A DNA stretch of 14,808 nucleotides from an uncultured Oscillospiraceae bacterium (GTDB lineage Bacteria > Bacillota > Clostridia > Oscillospirales > Oscillospiraceae): positions 1 to 14,808 of the forward strand of contig CAKSXP010000020.1 of NCBI GenBank assembly GCA_934515035.1. Reading direction: 5' to 3'. Positions 1-6,752 of this stretch are shown piece after piece. How positions within the stretch are numbered: position 1 is the stretch's first letter; the number at the start of each line of letters is the position of its first letter. The position numbers and the translations under genes were made by a program. Under the pieces are notes generated by a model that made no database searches, was not told the origin of the DNA, and saw only the letters and a list, made by a program, of their open reading frames with translations.

Positions 1-716
1 AGAAGATGGAAAAGGACACGGTTCACCAGATTCTCCGCGGCGGTTACGACAAGGCCTATGAGGCGGGCGCGATCATCACCGGCGGACACAGCATCTTCGA
101 CGACGAGCCGAAGTATGGTCTCGCCGTGACGGGCTTCGTCCACCCCGACCGCGTCCTGACGAACAGCGGCGCGCGCCCCGGCGACGTTCTGATACTCACA
201 AAGGCGCTCGGCGTCGGCATAATCATGACCGCCGCAAGGGCGGAGCTGGCGTCCCCGGAGGCGCTGGAGGCGGCGTTCGGCCAGATGACGCAGCTCAACC
301 GCGCGGCGCGCGACGTCATGGTAAAATACCGCGTCCACGCCTGCACGGACGTGACCGGCTTCGGACTTCTCGGCCATGCCTGCGAGATGGCGCAGGGCTC
401 GGACGCCGCGATACGCTTCGATACGGCCGGGATACCGCTTTTCGGCGAAGCAATCGAGCTTGCGCGCGACGGAATACTGCCCGCGGGCATGTACCGCAAC
501 CGCGAGTTCGCGGAGAAATATGTGGAGGCGGGCGCCGTCCCGCTGGAGATCCAGGACGTTCTGTATGACCCGCAGTCCTCCGGAGGGCTGCTGATCGCCG
601 TGCACCCGGACGACGCGGAGCCCATGCTTGCGGAGATGAAAAAAACCGTCCCGGCGGCAGAGCGCGTCGGAACGGTCGCGGAATATTCGGGCGGAGCAAG
701 GATAAGTCTGGTCTGA
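1..716 (+). CDS. selD: Selenide, water dikinase (selenophosphate synthase), C-terminal part; 5' end outside window
   Basis: SelD makes selenophosphate from selenide and ATP in the cytoplasm; selenophosphate is the selenium donor for selenocysteine tRNA and 2-selenouridine. The reading frame is open to the left edge (codons from base 3), and the full protein is normally about 345 residues, so roughly the first 100, including the ATP-binding glycine-rich segment and the catalytic Cys/Sec, are missing. Counting from the first in-window Met, GGHSI lies at 26-30 followed by a YGLAVTG stretch, TDVTGFGLLGH at 114-124 and DPQSSGGLL at 188-196, all family signatures (AIRS-type fold). The Met at base 6 is internal, not a start. 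The gene converges on a desulfurase-like gene 11 bp downstream, with no clear terminator between them. The nearby yedE, tusA-like and DUF3343 genes support a selenium role. Whether the active-site residue is Cys or Sec cannot be seen. Confidence 0.95.
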   Translation, partial: KMEKDTVHQILRGGYDKAYEAGAIITGGHSIFDDEPKYGLAVTGFVHPDRVLTNSGARPGDVLILTKALGVGIIMTAARAELASPEALEAAFGQMTQLNRAARDVMVKYRVHACTDVTGFGLLGHACEMAQGSDAAIRFDTAGIPLFGEAIELARDGILPAGMYRNREFAEKYVEAGAVPLEIQDVLYDPQSSGGLLIAVHPDDAEPMLAEMKKTVPAAERVGTVAEYSGGARISLV

Positions 717-727
717 CTGTGCGGTGA

Positions 728-1858
728 CTATAGGGAAGCAATCGCGGAAAGGACCGCGTCGATCTCCTCTTCCGTGCTGTAATACCCCATGGAGAAGCGG
801 ACGGTGCCGCGCGGAAAGGTGCCGAGCGTCCTGTGAGCCGCCGGCGCGCAGTGCAGCCCGCAGCGGGTCATGATGCCGAACTCCCGCGCCAGCCTGTCGG
901 CCAGTTCGGCGTTGTCCCGGCCCGGAAAATCGAGCGAGACGACCGCCGTGTCCGGCGTGCCGGCAACGCGCGCGGAGGGGATCGCTTCAAGGCCGGAGAG
1001 AAAGCGGTCCAGCAGCGCCTTTTCGTGCGCGCGCACCGTTTCAACGCCTGTTTTCATCAGAAAGTCCAGCGCCGCGTCAAGGCCGTAGATGCCCGGAATG
1101 TTCGGCGTTCCGGCTTCGAGCCTGTCCGGCATGATCTCCGGCTGTGTTTCCAGATGGGAGAAGGAGCCCGTTCCGCCCTCGACGAGCGGCTCGAGCCGCT
1201 GTGCAAAGTCCTCGCGGACCAGCAGCGCGCCGATGCCGGAGGGGCCGAGCAGGCCCTTGTGGCCGGGCACGGCGAGCGCGGAGAGGCCCATTTTTCCGAA
1301 ATCCACGGGAATGTGCCCGGCGCTCTGCGACGCGTCGAGCAGAAAGTGGACCCCGTATTCCCGGCACAACGCGCCGAAGGCCGCGGCGTCCTGCACCGTT
1401 CCGGATACGTTCGAGGCGTGGCAGAGGACGAAAAGGCGGGTGTTTGCGCGAAATTCGCGTTCGACCGCCTCGGGACTGAGGCGGCCGTCCGGGGCCGCCG
1501 CGGCAATGCTCAGCGAAACGCCGCGCTTTTCAAGGCCGCGCAGCGGGCGCATGACCGCGTTGTGCTCCATCGAGCTGACGACGCAGTGGTCGCCGGGGCG
1601 CAGAAAGCCCTTTATCGCCATGTTCAGCGCGGCCGTCGCGCCGGAGGTCATGACCGCGTTCTGCGGCGAGTCAAAGCCGAAAAGGGCGCAGAGCTTTTCG
1701 CGCAGGCCGAACAGCGTCATCTCCGCCTCCTGCGCGGGGCCGTAGGACGCGCGATTCACCGTCGCGCCGACTTCCGTAATATATCGCAGCATGCTCTCTC
1801 CCACGCCCGCGGGCTTGGGGAAAGAGGTCGCCGCGTTGTCCATATAGATCGTTTTCAT
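728..1858 (-). CDS. Cysteine desulfurase-like PLP enzyme (aminotransferase class V family)
   Basis: A 376-residue fold-type I PLP enzyme related to NifS/SufS/CsdA desulfurases and selenocysteine lyases; it fits the subgroup annotated only as 'cysteine desulfurase family protein' (TIGR01977-like). It would remove S (or Se) from cysteine (or selenocysteine) as an enzyme-bound persulfide/perselenide. Visible signatures are YMDNAATS near the N terminus, SMEHN at 96-100, the DASQSAGH strand at 175-182, the probable PLP lysine K201 in PGHKG, and the mobile-loop Cys C337 in RCGLHCAP. The start is set at the ATG at 1858 because it gives the family N terminus; an in-frame TTG at 1876 would add six residues. 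Neither start has a Shine-Dalgarno sequence. A TGn-TATACT element ends six bases upstream of the ATG, so the transcript may be leaderless. Its place between selD and yedE suggests it supplies selenium to SelD, which is inference. Confidence 0.88.
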   Translation of the reverse strand: MKTIYMDNAATSFPKPAGVGESMLRYITEVGATVNRASYGPAQEAEMTLFGLREKLCALFGFDSPQNAVMTSGATAALNMAIKGFLRPGDHCVVSSMEHNAVMRPLRGLEKRGVSLSIAAAAPDGRLSPEAVEREFRANTRLFVLCHASNVSGTVQDAAAFGALCREYGVHFLLDASQSAGHIPVDFGKMGLSALAVPGHKGLLGPSGIGALLVREDFAQRLEPLVEGGTGSFSHLETQPEIMPDRLEAGTPNIPGIYGLDAALDFLMKTGVETVRAHEKALLDRFLSGLEAIPSARVAGTPDTAVVSLDFPGRDNAELADRLAREFGIMTRCGLHCAPAAHRTLGTFPRGTVRFSMGYYSTEEEIDAVLSAIASL

Positions 1859-1861
1859 AGA

Positions 1862-1873
1862 TCCAGTATACCA
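1862..1873 (-). promoter_or_regulatory. Extended -10 promoter for the desulfurase-like gene
   Basis: On the minus strand the sequence TGGTATACT (TG-n plus TATACT, 5/6 to TATAAT) occupies 1873-1865. Six bases (GGATCT) separate it from the ATG, which places the expected +1 on the A of the start codon. No convincing -35 element is present, as is usual for extended -10 promoters. It lies in the 35-bp gap shared with yedE, so divergent transcription would interfere locally. Confidence 0.45.
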
Positions 1874-1893
1874 CAAAAAGGAGAGAGAGAACT

Positions 1894-2982
1894 ATGAAAA
1901 AAACAAATTGGCTCGTGCTTGCCGCGGGCGCGGTGCTCGCGCTGGCGGCGCTGCTGCTGACGAAGCTCGGAAACCCCGCGAACATGGGCTTCTGCATCGC
2001 CTGCTTCCTGCGTGACACGACGGGCGCGCTCGGCCTGCACCAGGCGGACAAGGTCCAGTATGTCCGGCCGGAGACGATCGGCCTCGTGCTCGGCGCATGC
2101 ATCATGGCGCTGTGCACGCGCGAGTTCGGTCCGCGCGCGGGCTCGGCTCCGTTCACGCGCTTTGTGCTCGGCGCTCTGGTCATGATCGGCGCGCTGTGCT
2201 TCCTCGGCTGCCCGCTGCGCATGGCTCTGCGCATCGGCGGCGGCGACCTCAACGCGCTCGTCGGACTGGTTGGCTTTGCCGCCGGTATCCTGCTCGGCGT
2301 CGTTTTCATCCGCCGCGGCTTCAGTCTCGGCCGCGCCTACAGAACGGCGAAGGCGGAGGGCCTTGCCTTCCCCGCCGCGGCGCTGGTGCTGTTCGTGCTC
2401 GCCTGCGCCGTTCCGACGCTGTTTAAATCCAGCGAGGCCGGGCCCGGCTCCATGCGCGCGCCGGTCATCGCGGCCTTTGCCGTTTCGCTCATCGTCGGCG
2501 CGCTCTGCCAGCGCGCGAGGACCTGCATGGCCGGGGGCATACGCGACGCCGTCATGTTCCGCGACTTCACGCTCATCTCCGGCTTTATCGTGCTCATCGC
2601 CGTTTCCATCGCCGGGAACCTCATCCTCGGCAGCTTCAAGCTCGGCTTCCGGAGCCAGCCTGTCGCGCACAGCGCGCATCTGTGGAACCTGCTGGGCATG
2701 ACCGTCGTCGGCTGGGGCTCCGTGCTTCTGGGCGGCTGCCCGCTGCGCCAGCTCATCCTCGCCGGAAGCGGAAACTCCGACTCCGCCGTCACCGTCCTCG
2801 GCATGATGGCGGGCGCGGCGATATCCCATGGCTTCGGCCTTGCGGGCAGCGCTGACAGCGTCAGCGAGGCCGGGGAATACATAGTCGGCGGGCCGTCCCA
2901 CGCCGGAAAGATCGCCGTTATCGCGGCGCTCTGCCTGCTGCTTGTCATCTCGGCTATACATATCAAAAAGGAGGATGCATAA
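1894..2982 (+). CDS. yedE: YedE-family putative selenium transporter
   Basis: A 362-residue polytopic inner-membrane protein of the YeeE/YedE family, the branch found with selenium genes (YedE/FdhT type), proposed to import a selenium or sulfur species. About nine to ten hydrophobic helices are visible, in two halves. Conserved cysteines sit in family-type motifs: C34 and C37 in GFCIACF, C106 in FLGCPLRM, C211 in RTCMAGG and C282 in GGCPLRQ; the repeated GCPLR motif marks the internal duplication. The start is supported by AAGGAG at 1878-1883, 10 bases upstream of the ATG. The stop codon directly abuts the ATG of the TusA-like gene, so this is the first gene of a tight operon. The substrate is not shown by the sequence; the selenium assignment rests on family and neighbours. 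Confidence 0.9.
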   Translation: MKKTNWLVLAAGAVLALAALLLTKLGNPANMGFCIACFLRDTTGALGLHQADKVQYVRPETIGLVLGACIMALCTREFGPRAGSAPFTRFVLGALVMIGALCFLGCPLRMALRIGGGDLNALVGLVGFAAGILLGVVFIRRGFSLGRAYRTAKAEGLAFPAAALVLFVLACAVPTLFKSSEAGPGSMRAPVIAAFAVSLIVGALCQRARTCMAGGIRDAVMFRDFTLISGFIVLIAVSIAGNLILGSFKLGFRSQPVAHSAHLWNLLGMTVVGWGSVLLGGCPLRQLILAGSGNSDSAVTVLGMMAGAAISHGFGLAGSADSVSEAGEYIVGGPSHAGKIAVIAALCLLLVISAIHIKKEDA

Positions 2983-3192
2983 ATGATCGATGCAAGAGGA
3001 CTGCTCTGCCCCATGCCCGCGGCAATGGTGCAGAAGGAGATAAAGAAGAACAAACCCGAGACACTGACCGTTCTTGTCGATGATCCCTGCGCCGTCGGCA
3101 ACATAACCCGTCTGGGCAATAACAACGGCTACGAGGTGGCCGCCGAAAAGGGCGCGGAGGGCGAATGGACCCTCAGCCTCAGGCGCAGATGA
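2983..3192 (+). CDS. TusA-like sulfur/selenium carrier (YedF N-terminal domain only)
   Basis: A 69-residue SirA/TusA-fold protein. The family motif is present as LLCPMP, with the carrier cysteine C9 followed by the typical long helix; a second cysteine (C35, in DDPCAV) occurs mid-protein. YedF proteins of selenium-using bacteria are normally about 200 residues, with this domain followed by a DsrE-like domain; here the second domain is absent and the gene ends by overlapping the next one (ATGA). AAGGAGG at 2968-2974, inside the end of yedE, lies 8 bases from the ATG, so translation is probably coupled. It likely carries selenium or sulfur as a per-selenide/persulfide between the transporter, the desulfurase-like enzyme and SelD. 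It could alternatively serve sulfur relay only. Confidence 0.87.
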   Translation: MIDARGLLCPMPAAMVQKEIKKNKPETLTVLVDDPCAVGNITRLGNNNGYEVAAEKGAEGEWTLSLRRR

Positions 3193-3434
3193 ACCGGTAT
3201 ACCGCGACCTTTTTCACGCATTTCGCGGCGCAGGCCAGCTTCAAAAAGCTGTGCGGCGGCAGAATAAAAGCGCGGATGTGCCCCGTGCCGCGCGCTCTCA
3301 GCTCAAGCTGCGGCACCTGCGTCCGCTATGAGGCGGAGACGCCCGCGCGGGAGCTTCTGCACCGGGACGCGGAGGCCGTATATCTTGAAGGAGAAACTGG
3401 GGAATACATTCTTTTATGGAAAAACGATTCTTGA
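3189..3434 (+). CDS. DUF3343 putative Se/S carrier-like protein
   Basis: An 81-residue protein matching the DUF3343 family, described as a putative Se/S carrier. The hallmark is the central segment MCPVPRALSSSCGTC (about residues 30-44), giving a proline-rich turn and a CxxC pair suited to binding a chalcogen or metal. The start chosen is the ATG at 3189, which overlaps the stop of the TusA-like gene by four bases (ATGA); an upstream in-frame ATG at 3165 lies inside that gene and gives an unrelated N-terminal extension. The 3' end overlaps apbE by 19 bp. In relatives this family recurs beside yedE/yedF and desulfurase genes. Its biochemical role has not, to my knowledge, been established; a carrier role is inferred from the cysteines and context. 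Confidence 0.85.
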   Translation: MNRYTATFFTHFAAQASFKKLCGGRIKARMCPVPRALSSSCGTCVRYEAETPARELLHRDAEAVYLEGETGEYILLWKNDS

Positions 3435-4438
3435 AACGCGGCATTGCGGCGCTCTGCGCGCTCTGTGCCCTGACATTTTCCGGCTGTGCGGAAAAGAAGG
3501 CGGAAACGACCTTCCTTGCTATGGACACGGTGATGTCCGTCAGCGTTTACGGCGCGAAAGCGCAGGCGGCGGCGGACGCCTGCCGCGCGGAGGTCGAAGG
3601 GCTTGAAAAAAAGCTGTCCGTGACGGACGCGGACAGCGAGATATACGCCGTGAACGCTTCCGGCGGCGCGCCGACCGCCGTTTCGGCGGAGACGGCGGAG
3701 CTGATAGAAAAGGCGCTGGAGATGTGCCGGAGAACGGACGGCGCGCTGGACATTACGGTCTATCCCGTGGTGAGAGCCTGGGGCTTCACGACGGGGGAAT
3801 ACCGCGTTCCCTCCGCGGAGGAGATCGCCGGGCTGCTTGAAAACGTGGACTATACCCGCGTATCCGTCGAAAACGGGGCCGTTACCCTGCCTGACGGCAT
3901 GGAGCTGGACCTCGGCGCCGTGGCAAAGGGATATACGGCCGACAGGCTGGCGGAAATGCTCTCCGGCATGGGCGTTCGCTCCGCTCTTCTGAATCTGGGC
4001 CATAACATTCAGCTGATCGGCTCAAAGCCGGACGGCTCGGACTGGGTGATAGCCGTGCAGTCGCCGGAGGGCGGCGGATACGCCGGGACTCTGGCCGTCA
4101 GCGGCTGCGCCGTCGTCACGAGCGGCGGCTATGAACGCTTTTTCACGGACGAAAACGGAAAGACACATCATCATATAATCGATCCCACGACCGGGCAGAG
4201 CGCGGACAGCGGCCTTGCCTCCGCAACGATAGTGGGCAAAAGCGGCCTTGTCTGCGACGCGCTGTCCACCGCCGTTTTTGTCATGGGCGCGGAAAGGGCC
4301 GCGGCGCTCTGGCGCGAAAGCTCCGATTTTGAGATGGTCCTTATCGGGACGGACGGCGGCATCACCGTGACCGAGGGCATAGCAAAGGTGTTCACGCCCA
4401 CGGACGCGGACGCGGAGATCACGGTGGTGACGCGATGA
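3416..4438 (+). CDS. apbE: FAD:protein FMN transferase, ApbE family lipoprotein
   Basis: A 340-residue ApbE-family protein, which links FMN from FAD to Ser/Thr of target proteins outside the cytoplasm. The N terminus is a lipoprotein signal: basic start, hydrophobic core, then the lipobox FSGC with C24 as the acylated cysteine. Family features follow: the AMDTVM strand near residue 36, DITVYPVVRAWGF near 115-127, the DLGAVAKGYTAD flavin-binding region near 162, and HHHIIDPTTG at 251-260, with the Asp that helps bind magnesium. The start overlaps the DUF3343 gene; its ribosome site is weak (GGGGA about 12 bases upstream), so it may depend on coupling. The 3' end overlaps the NusG-domain-II gene by ATGA. 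No obvious FMN-acceptor protein is encoded in this window. Confidence 0.95.
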   Translation: MEKRFLKRGIAALCALCALTFSGCAEKKAETTFLAMDTVMSVSVYGAKAQAAADACRAEVEGLEKKLSVTDADSEIYAVNASGGAPTAVSAETAELIEKALEMCRRTDGALDITVYPVVRAWGFTTGEYRVPSAEEIAGLLENVDYTRVSVENGAVTLPDGMELDLGAVAKGYTADRLAEMLSGMGVRSALLNLGHNIQLIGSKPDGSDWVIAVQSPEGGGYAGTLAVSGCAVVTSGGYERFFTDENGKTHHHIIDPTTGQSADSGLASATIVGKSGLVCDALSTAVFVMGAERAAALWRESSDFEMVLIGTDGGITVTEGIAKVFTPTDADAEITVVTR

Positions 4439-4806
4439 GGTCGAACAGATTCTGGATAATCCTTCTCGCCGCGGTGCTCTGCGCCGCGGCGGTGGGGTCA
4501 TATTTTGTCCTGCACGGCAGCGAGGGCACGACGGCGCGGATATATTCCGACGGCGAGCTTGTGGAGACAATTGAGCTTTCTCTCGTTACGGAGGAATATT
4601 CCTTTACTGTCACGGGGCCGGACGGCGGGACGAACACGGTCACGGTCGAGCCGGGGCGCATATGCGTGTCGGACGCCGACTGCCCGGACCGCGTCTGCGT
4701 GCATCAGGGGTGGATATCAAACGGCACGGTGCCGGTCGTCTGCCTGCCGAACCGGCTCGTGATCGAGATAAGCGGTACCGGCAGCATTGACGGCGTTTCC
4801 GGCTGA
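4435..4806 (+). CDS. NusG domain II-containing membrane-anchored protein
   Basis: A 123-residue protein with one N-terminal membrane helix (about 7-26) and an exported beta-rich domain of the NusG-II family. It has the family segment from CPDRVCVHQGWIS through VVCLPNRLVIEI; four cysteines (C77, C83, C88, C103) could form disulfides or bind a cofactor. It is not the transcription factor NusG; only the small beta domain is shared. In Clostridia this family often stands beside apbE and a Gx transporter, as here. It overlaps apbE by four bases, and the Gx gene starts 16 bp downstream. Its role is unknown; a partner in extracytoplasmic redox chemistry is a reasonable guess from context. The strict flavinylation motif (S/T-G-A-S/T) is not seen. 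Confidence 0.85.
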   Translation: MRSNRFWIILLAAVLCAAAVGSYFVLHGSEGTTARIYSDGELVETIELSLVTEEYSFTVTGPDGGTNTVTVEPGRICVSDADCPDRVCVHQGWISNGTVPVVCLPNRLVIEISGTGSIDGVSG

Positions 4807-4822
4807 CGCGGAGGGAGAAACA

Positions 4823-5320
4823 ATGAAAACGAAAAAGCTTGTATATATGTCGCTCCTTACCGCGATAGCCCTTGTCATCTTCGTTGCGGAGGCGCAGATA
4901 CCCTCCCCGGTCCCGATACAGGGCGTGAAGCTGGGGCTTGCGAACATAATCACGGTCTATGCCATGTTCGTTCTCGGCCCGCTTGATGCGCTGATGATAC
5001 TCCTTGTGCGCATCCTGCTCGGGTCGATATTCGCGGGACAGGCGCTCATGCTGATGTACAGCCTCGGCGGCGGGCTTCTGTGCTGGCTTGCGATGCTGCT
5101 TCTGCGGCGCGTTCTGACTTCGCGGCAGATCTGGGTCTGCTCGGCAATAGGCGCGGTGCTTCACAACGCCGGGCAGATAATCGTTGCGGTGCTCGTGACA
5201 AAGACGCCCGCGATAGCGGCGTATTTCCCGGTGCTCGTCGTTTCCGGCGTCATAACGGGCCTGTTCACCGGCATATGCGCGCAGATACTGGTCAATAAGA
5301 TAGGAAAAAGAGTCAAATGA
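4823..5320 (+). CDS. Gx transporter family protein (heptaprenyl diphosphate synthase component I-like)
   Basis: A 165-residue membrane protein with about five helices, matching the Gx transporter/Hpre_diP_synt_I family. The signature is the segment from AQIPSPVPIQ through GVKLGLANI near residues 22-41, followed by glycine- and leucine-rich helices. The start is the ATG at 4823, preceded by GAGGGAG at 4811-4817; an earlier in-frame start at 4787 would overlap the previous gene and lacks a ribosome site. The historical name implies polyprenyl synthesis, but no polyprenyl synthase component II is encoded here, and the family resembles small-molecule (ECF-S-like) transporters, so the substrate is open. 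It is the last gene of the operon, and its stop codon lies inside the terminator stem. Confidence 0.85.
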   Translation: MKTKKLVYMSLLTAIALVIFVAEAQIPSPVPIQGVKLGLANIITVYAMFVLGPLDALMILLVRILLGSIFAGQALMLMYSLGGGLLCWLAMLLLRRVLTSRQIWVCSAIGAVLHNAGQIIVAVLVTKTPAIAAYFPVLVVSGVITGLFTGICAQILVNKIGKRVK

Positions 5321-5348
5321 GAGCAAAGCTCTCATTTGACTCTTTTTT
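5305..5348. terminator. Long perfect hairpin, probable bidirectional terminator
   Basis: The arms 5305-5324 and 5328-5347 are exact reverse complements (20 bp) around an AAA loop. The right arm ends in a run of six T and the left arm begins with five A, so an RNA from either strand gets a U tract. It closes the selenium/apbE operon on the + strand and the MATE gene on the - strand (stop at 5382). The last stop codon of the Gx gene (5318-5320) is within the stem. Confidence 0.9.
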
Positions 5349-5381
5349 AGTCTGTAAAAGAACTGTACCGCGATATAAAAC

Positions 5382-6740
5382 TCACGCTTCCGCGGTTATT
5401 ACCTTTATCCACTTTCCCGTGCAGTAACGGATGAAGCAGACGATGCCCTTGAGCGGGAACTCGACGTTCAGAAGGAAGTATACCCACGCGGGGCTGAGGT
5501 TCCAGACAAACCCGGCCAGCGCGCCGAGCGGCAGCGAAATGAGCCAGACGCAGCTGCTGTCGGCAAACAGGAGGAAGCGGGTGTCGCCCCCGCCGCGAAG
5601 AACGCCCTTGGATATGACATAGGCCACGGTCTGAAGCGGCAGAGAGGCGCAGCAGATCAGGAACATGCTGTGCGCGATGGCCCGTGTCTGCTCCGAAACG
5701 CTGTAAAGGCTCATATACGGCCCCTCGAGCAGCAGCACGGGTATCACCATGACCGCGCCGAAGATAAAGGACAAAAGGTTATAGGAGTTTCCCTCGCGCT
5801 TTGCGCGGGCAATATCGCCCTCGCCGATCGTGTTGCCGATGACGATGGCCGAGGCTCCGGCCATTCCGACGTTAAACACCGTCAGCAGCTGGACCATGGA
5901 GGACACTATGGAGTTGGCGGCGGATATCCCCTCGCCGATGTGGCCGATTATGACGCTCGCAAGGGACAGGCTGAGCCCCAGGAGCGTGTCGCTCACGAGC
6001 ACGGGGATGCTGTATTTGATGTATTGACTGCGCAGACTGCCGGAGGACAGCGCAAAGTGCTTCAGCCGGAAGGCAAAACGGTCGTCCCGGAACACATAAT
6101 AGCCGAAAACGAAGCCGAACTCAAACACGCGGGCGATGATCGTTCCGACCGCCGCGCCGACAAGCTCCAGCCTCGGCGCGCCGAGCTTTCCGAAGATGAA
6201 CACCCAGTTGAAAAACAGGTTCAGGAAAAAAGCGCCCGCCGAGCCGATGAGCGGAATGTTGACCTTTCCGACCGAGCGCAGAAGATAGGTCGCCGTCGAG
6301 GACAGGCCGGACAGCAGGAAGGTCAGGCCGATAAGCCGCATATACGGCGTGCCGGCGGAGATGACCGCCTCCTGGTTGGTGAATATCCGCAGTATCACCG
6401 AGGGAAAGGCCACGGAAACGAGCGTGAACAGGGCGCAGATGGCTATCGTGACGCGCATCGCCATCGCCGCGGTGACGCGCATGGAGCCGTGGTCCTGCCT
6501 GCCCCAGAACTGGGAGGACATCACGACCGCGCCGGAGCCGAGCCCCATGCAGATGAACTGGAAAAACGAATAGAACTGGTTGGCGAAGGCGGCCGCGGCG
6601 ATCTGGGTCTCGCCGAAGCTGCCTATCATGACGTTGTCCAGAAAGTTCACGCCGATGGTGATGAGCTGCTGAAGGATGACGGGCAGCATCAGGATCAGCG
6701 TTTTGCCGAAAAATCTTTTATTAAGTTCAAAATGCTTCAT
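5382..6740 (-). CDS. MATE family multidrug/cation efflux transporter
   Basis: A 452-residue polytopic membrane protein of the MATE (NorM/DinF-like) family, exporting drugs or metabolites by Na+ or H+ antiport. Twelve hydrophobic helices in two six-helix halves are apparent. Family cues are the N-terminal LPVILQQLITIGVNFLDNVM helix, QFWGRQD after helix 2, GAPRLELVGAAVGTIIAR in the first half, and STLL-like packing around STATYLLRSVGKVNIPL. The start is backed by GGAGG lying 5-9 bases upstream, which overlaps the stop of the malic enzyme gene (12 bp between genes), so the two are co-transcribed. The substrate cannot be predicted. The organic-acid neighbour hints at metabolite export but does not prove it. 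Confidence 0.93.
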   Translation of the reverse strand: MKHFELNKRFFGKTLILMLPVILQQLITIGVNFLDNVMIGSFGETQIAAAAFANQFYSFFQFICMGLGSGAVVMSSQFWGRQDHGSMRVTAAMAMRVTIAICALFTLVSVAFPSVILRIFTNQEAVISAGTPYMRLIGLTFLLSGLSSTATYLLRSVGKVNIPLIGSAGAFFLNLFFNWVFIFGKLGAPRLELVGAAVGTIIARVFEFGFVFGYYVFRDDRFAFRLKHFALSSGSLRSQYIKYSIPVLVSDTLLGLSLSLASVIIGHIGEGISAANSIVSSMVQLLTVFNVGMAGASAIVIGNTIGEGDIARAKREGNSYNLLSFIFGAVMVIPVLLLEGPYMSLYSVSEQTRAIAHSMFLICCASLPLQTVAYVISKGVLRGGGDTRFLLFADSSCVWLISLPLGALAGFVWNLSPAWVYFLLNVEFPLKGIVCFIRYCTGKWIKVITAEA

Positions 6741-6752
6741 ATGTTCCTCCGC

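Noticed and set aside
714-780. Possible selenocysteine read-through of the selD TGA, given the selenium context
   Set aside because: The frame ends 21 codons later inside antisense desulfurase sequence and adds no recognisable motif; the DPQSSGG end of SelD is already complete. Read-through of the TGA at 3190 likewise gives only shadow sequence.
833-1897. A 354-codon open frame on the + strand
   Set aside because: Antisense shadow of the desulfurase-like gene, with low-complexity Arg/Ala-rich composition and no family features.
1855-2961. A 368-codon open frame on the - strand
   Set aside because: Antisense shadow of yedE; charged, repetitive composition, whereas the + strand frame encodes clear membrane helices and cysteine motifs.
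4777-4800. SGTGS near the C terminus of the NusG-II protein as an ApbE flavinylation site
   Set aside because: The known acceptor pattern needs Ser/Thr-Gly-Ala-Ser/Thr; this has Thr-Gly in place of Ala-Ser/Thr and lacks the surrounding FMN-binding domain.
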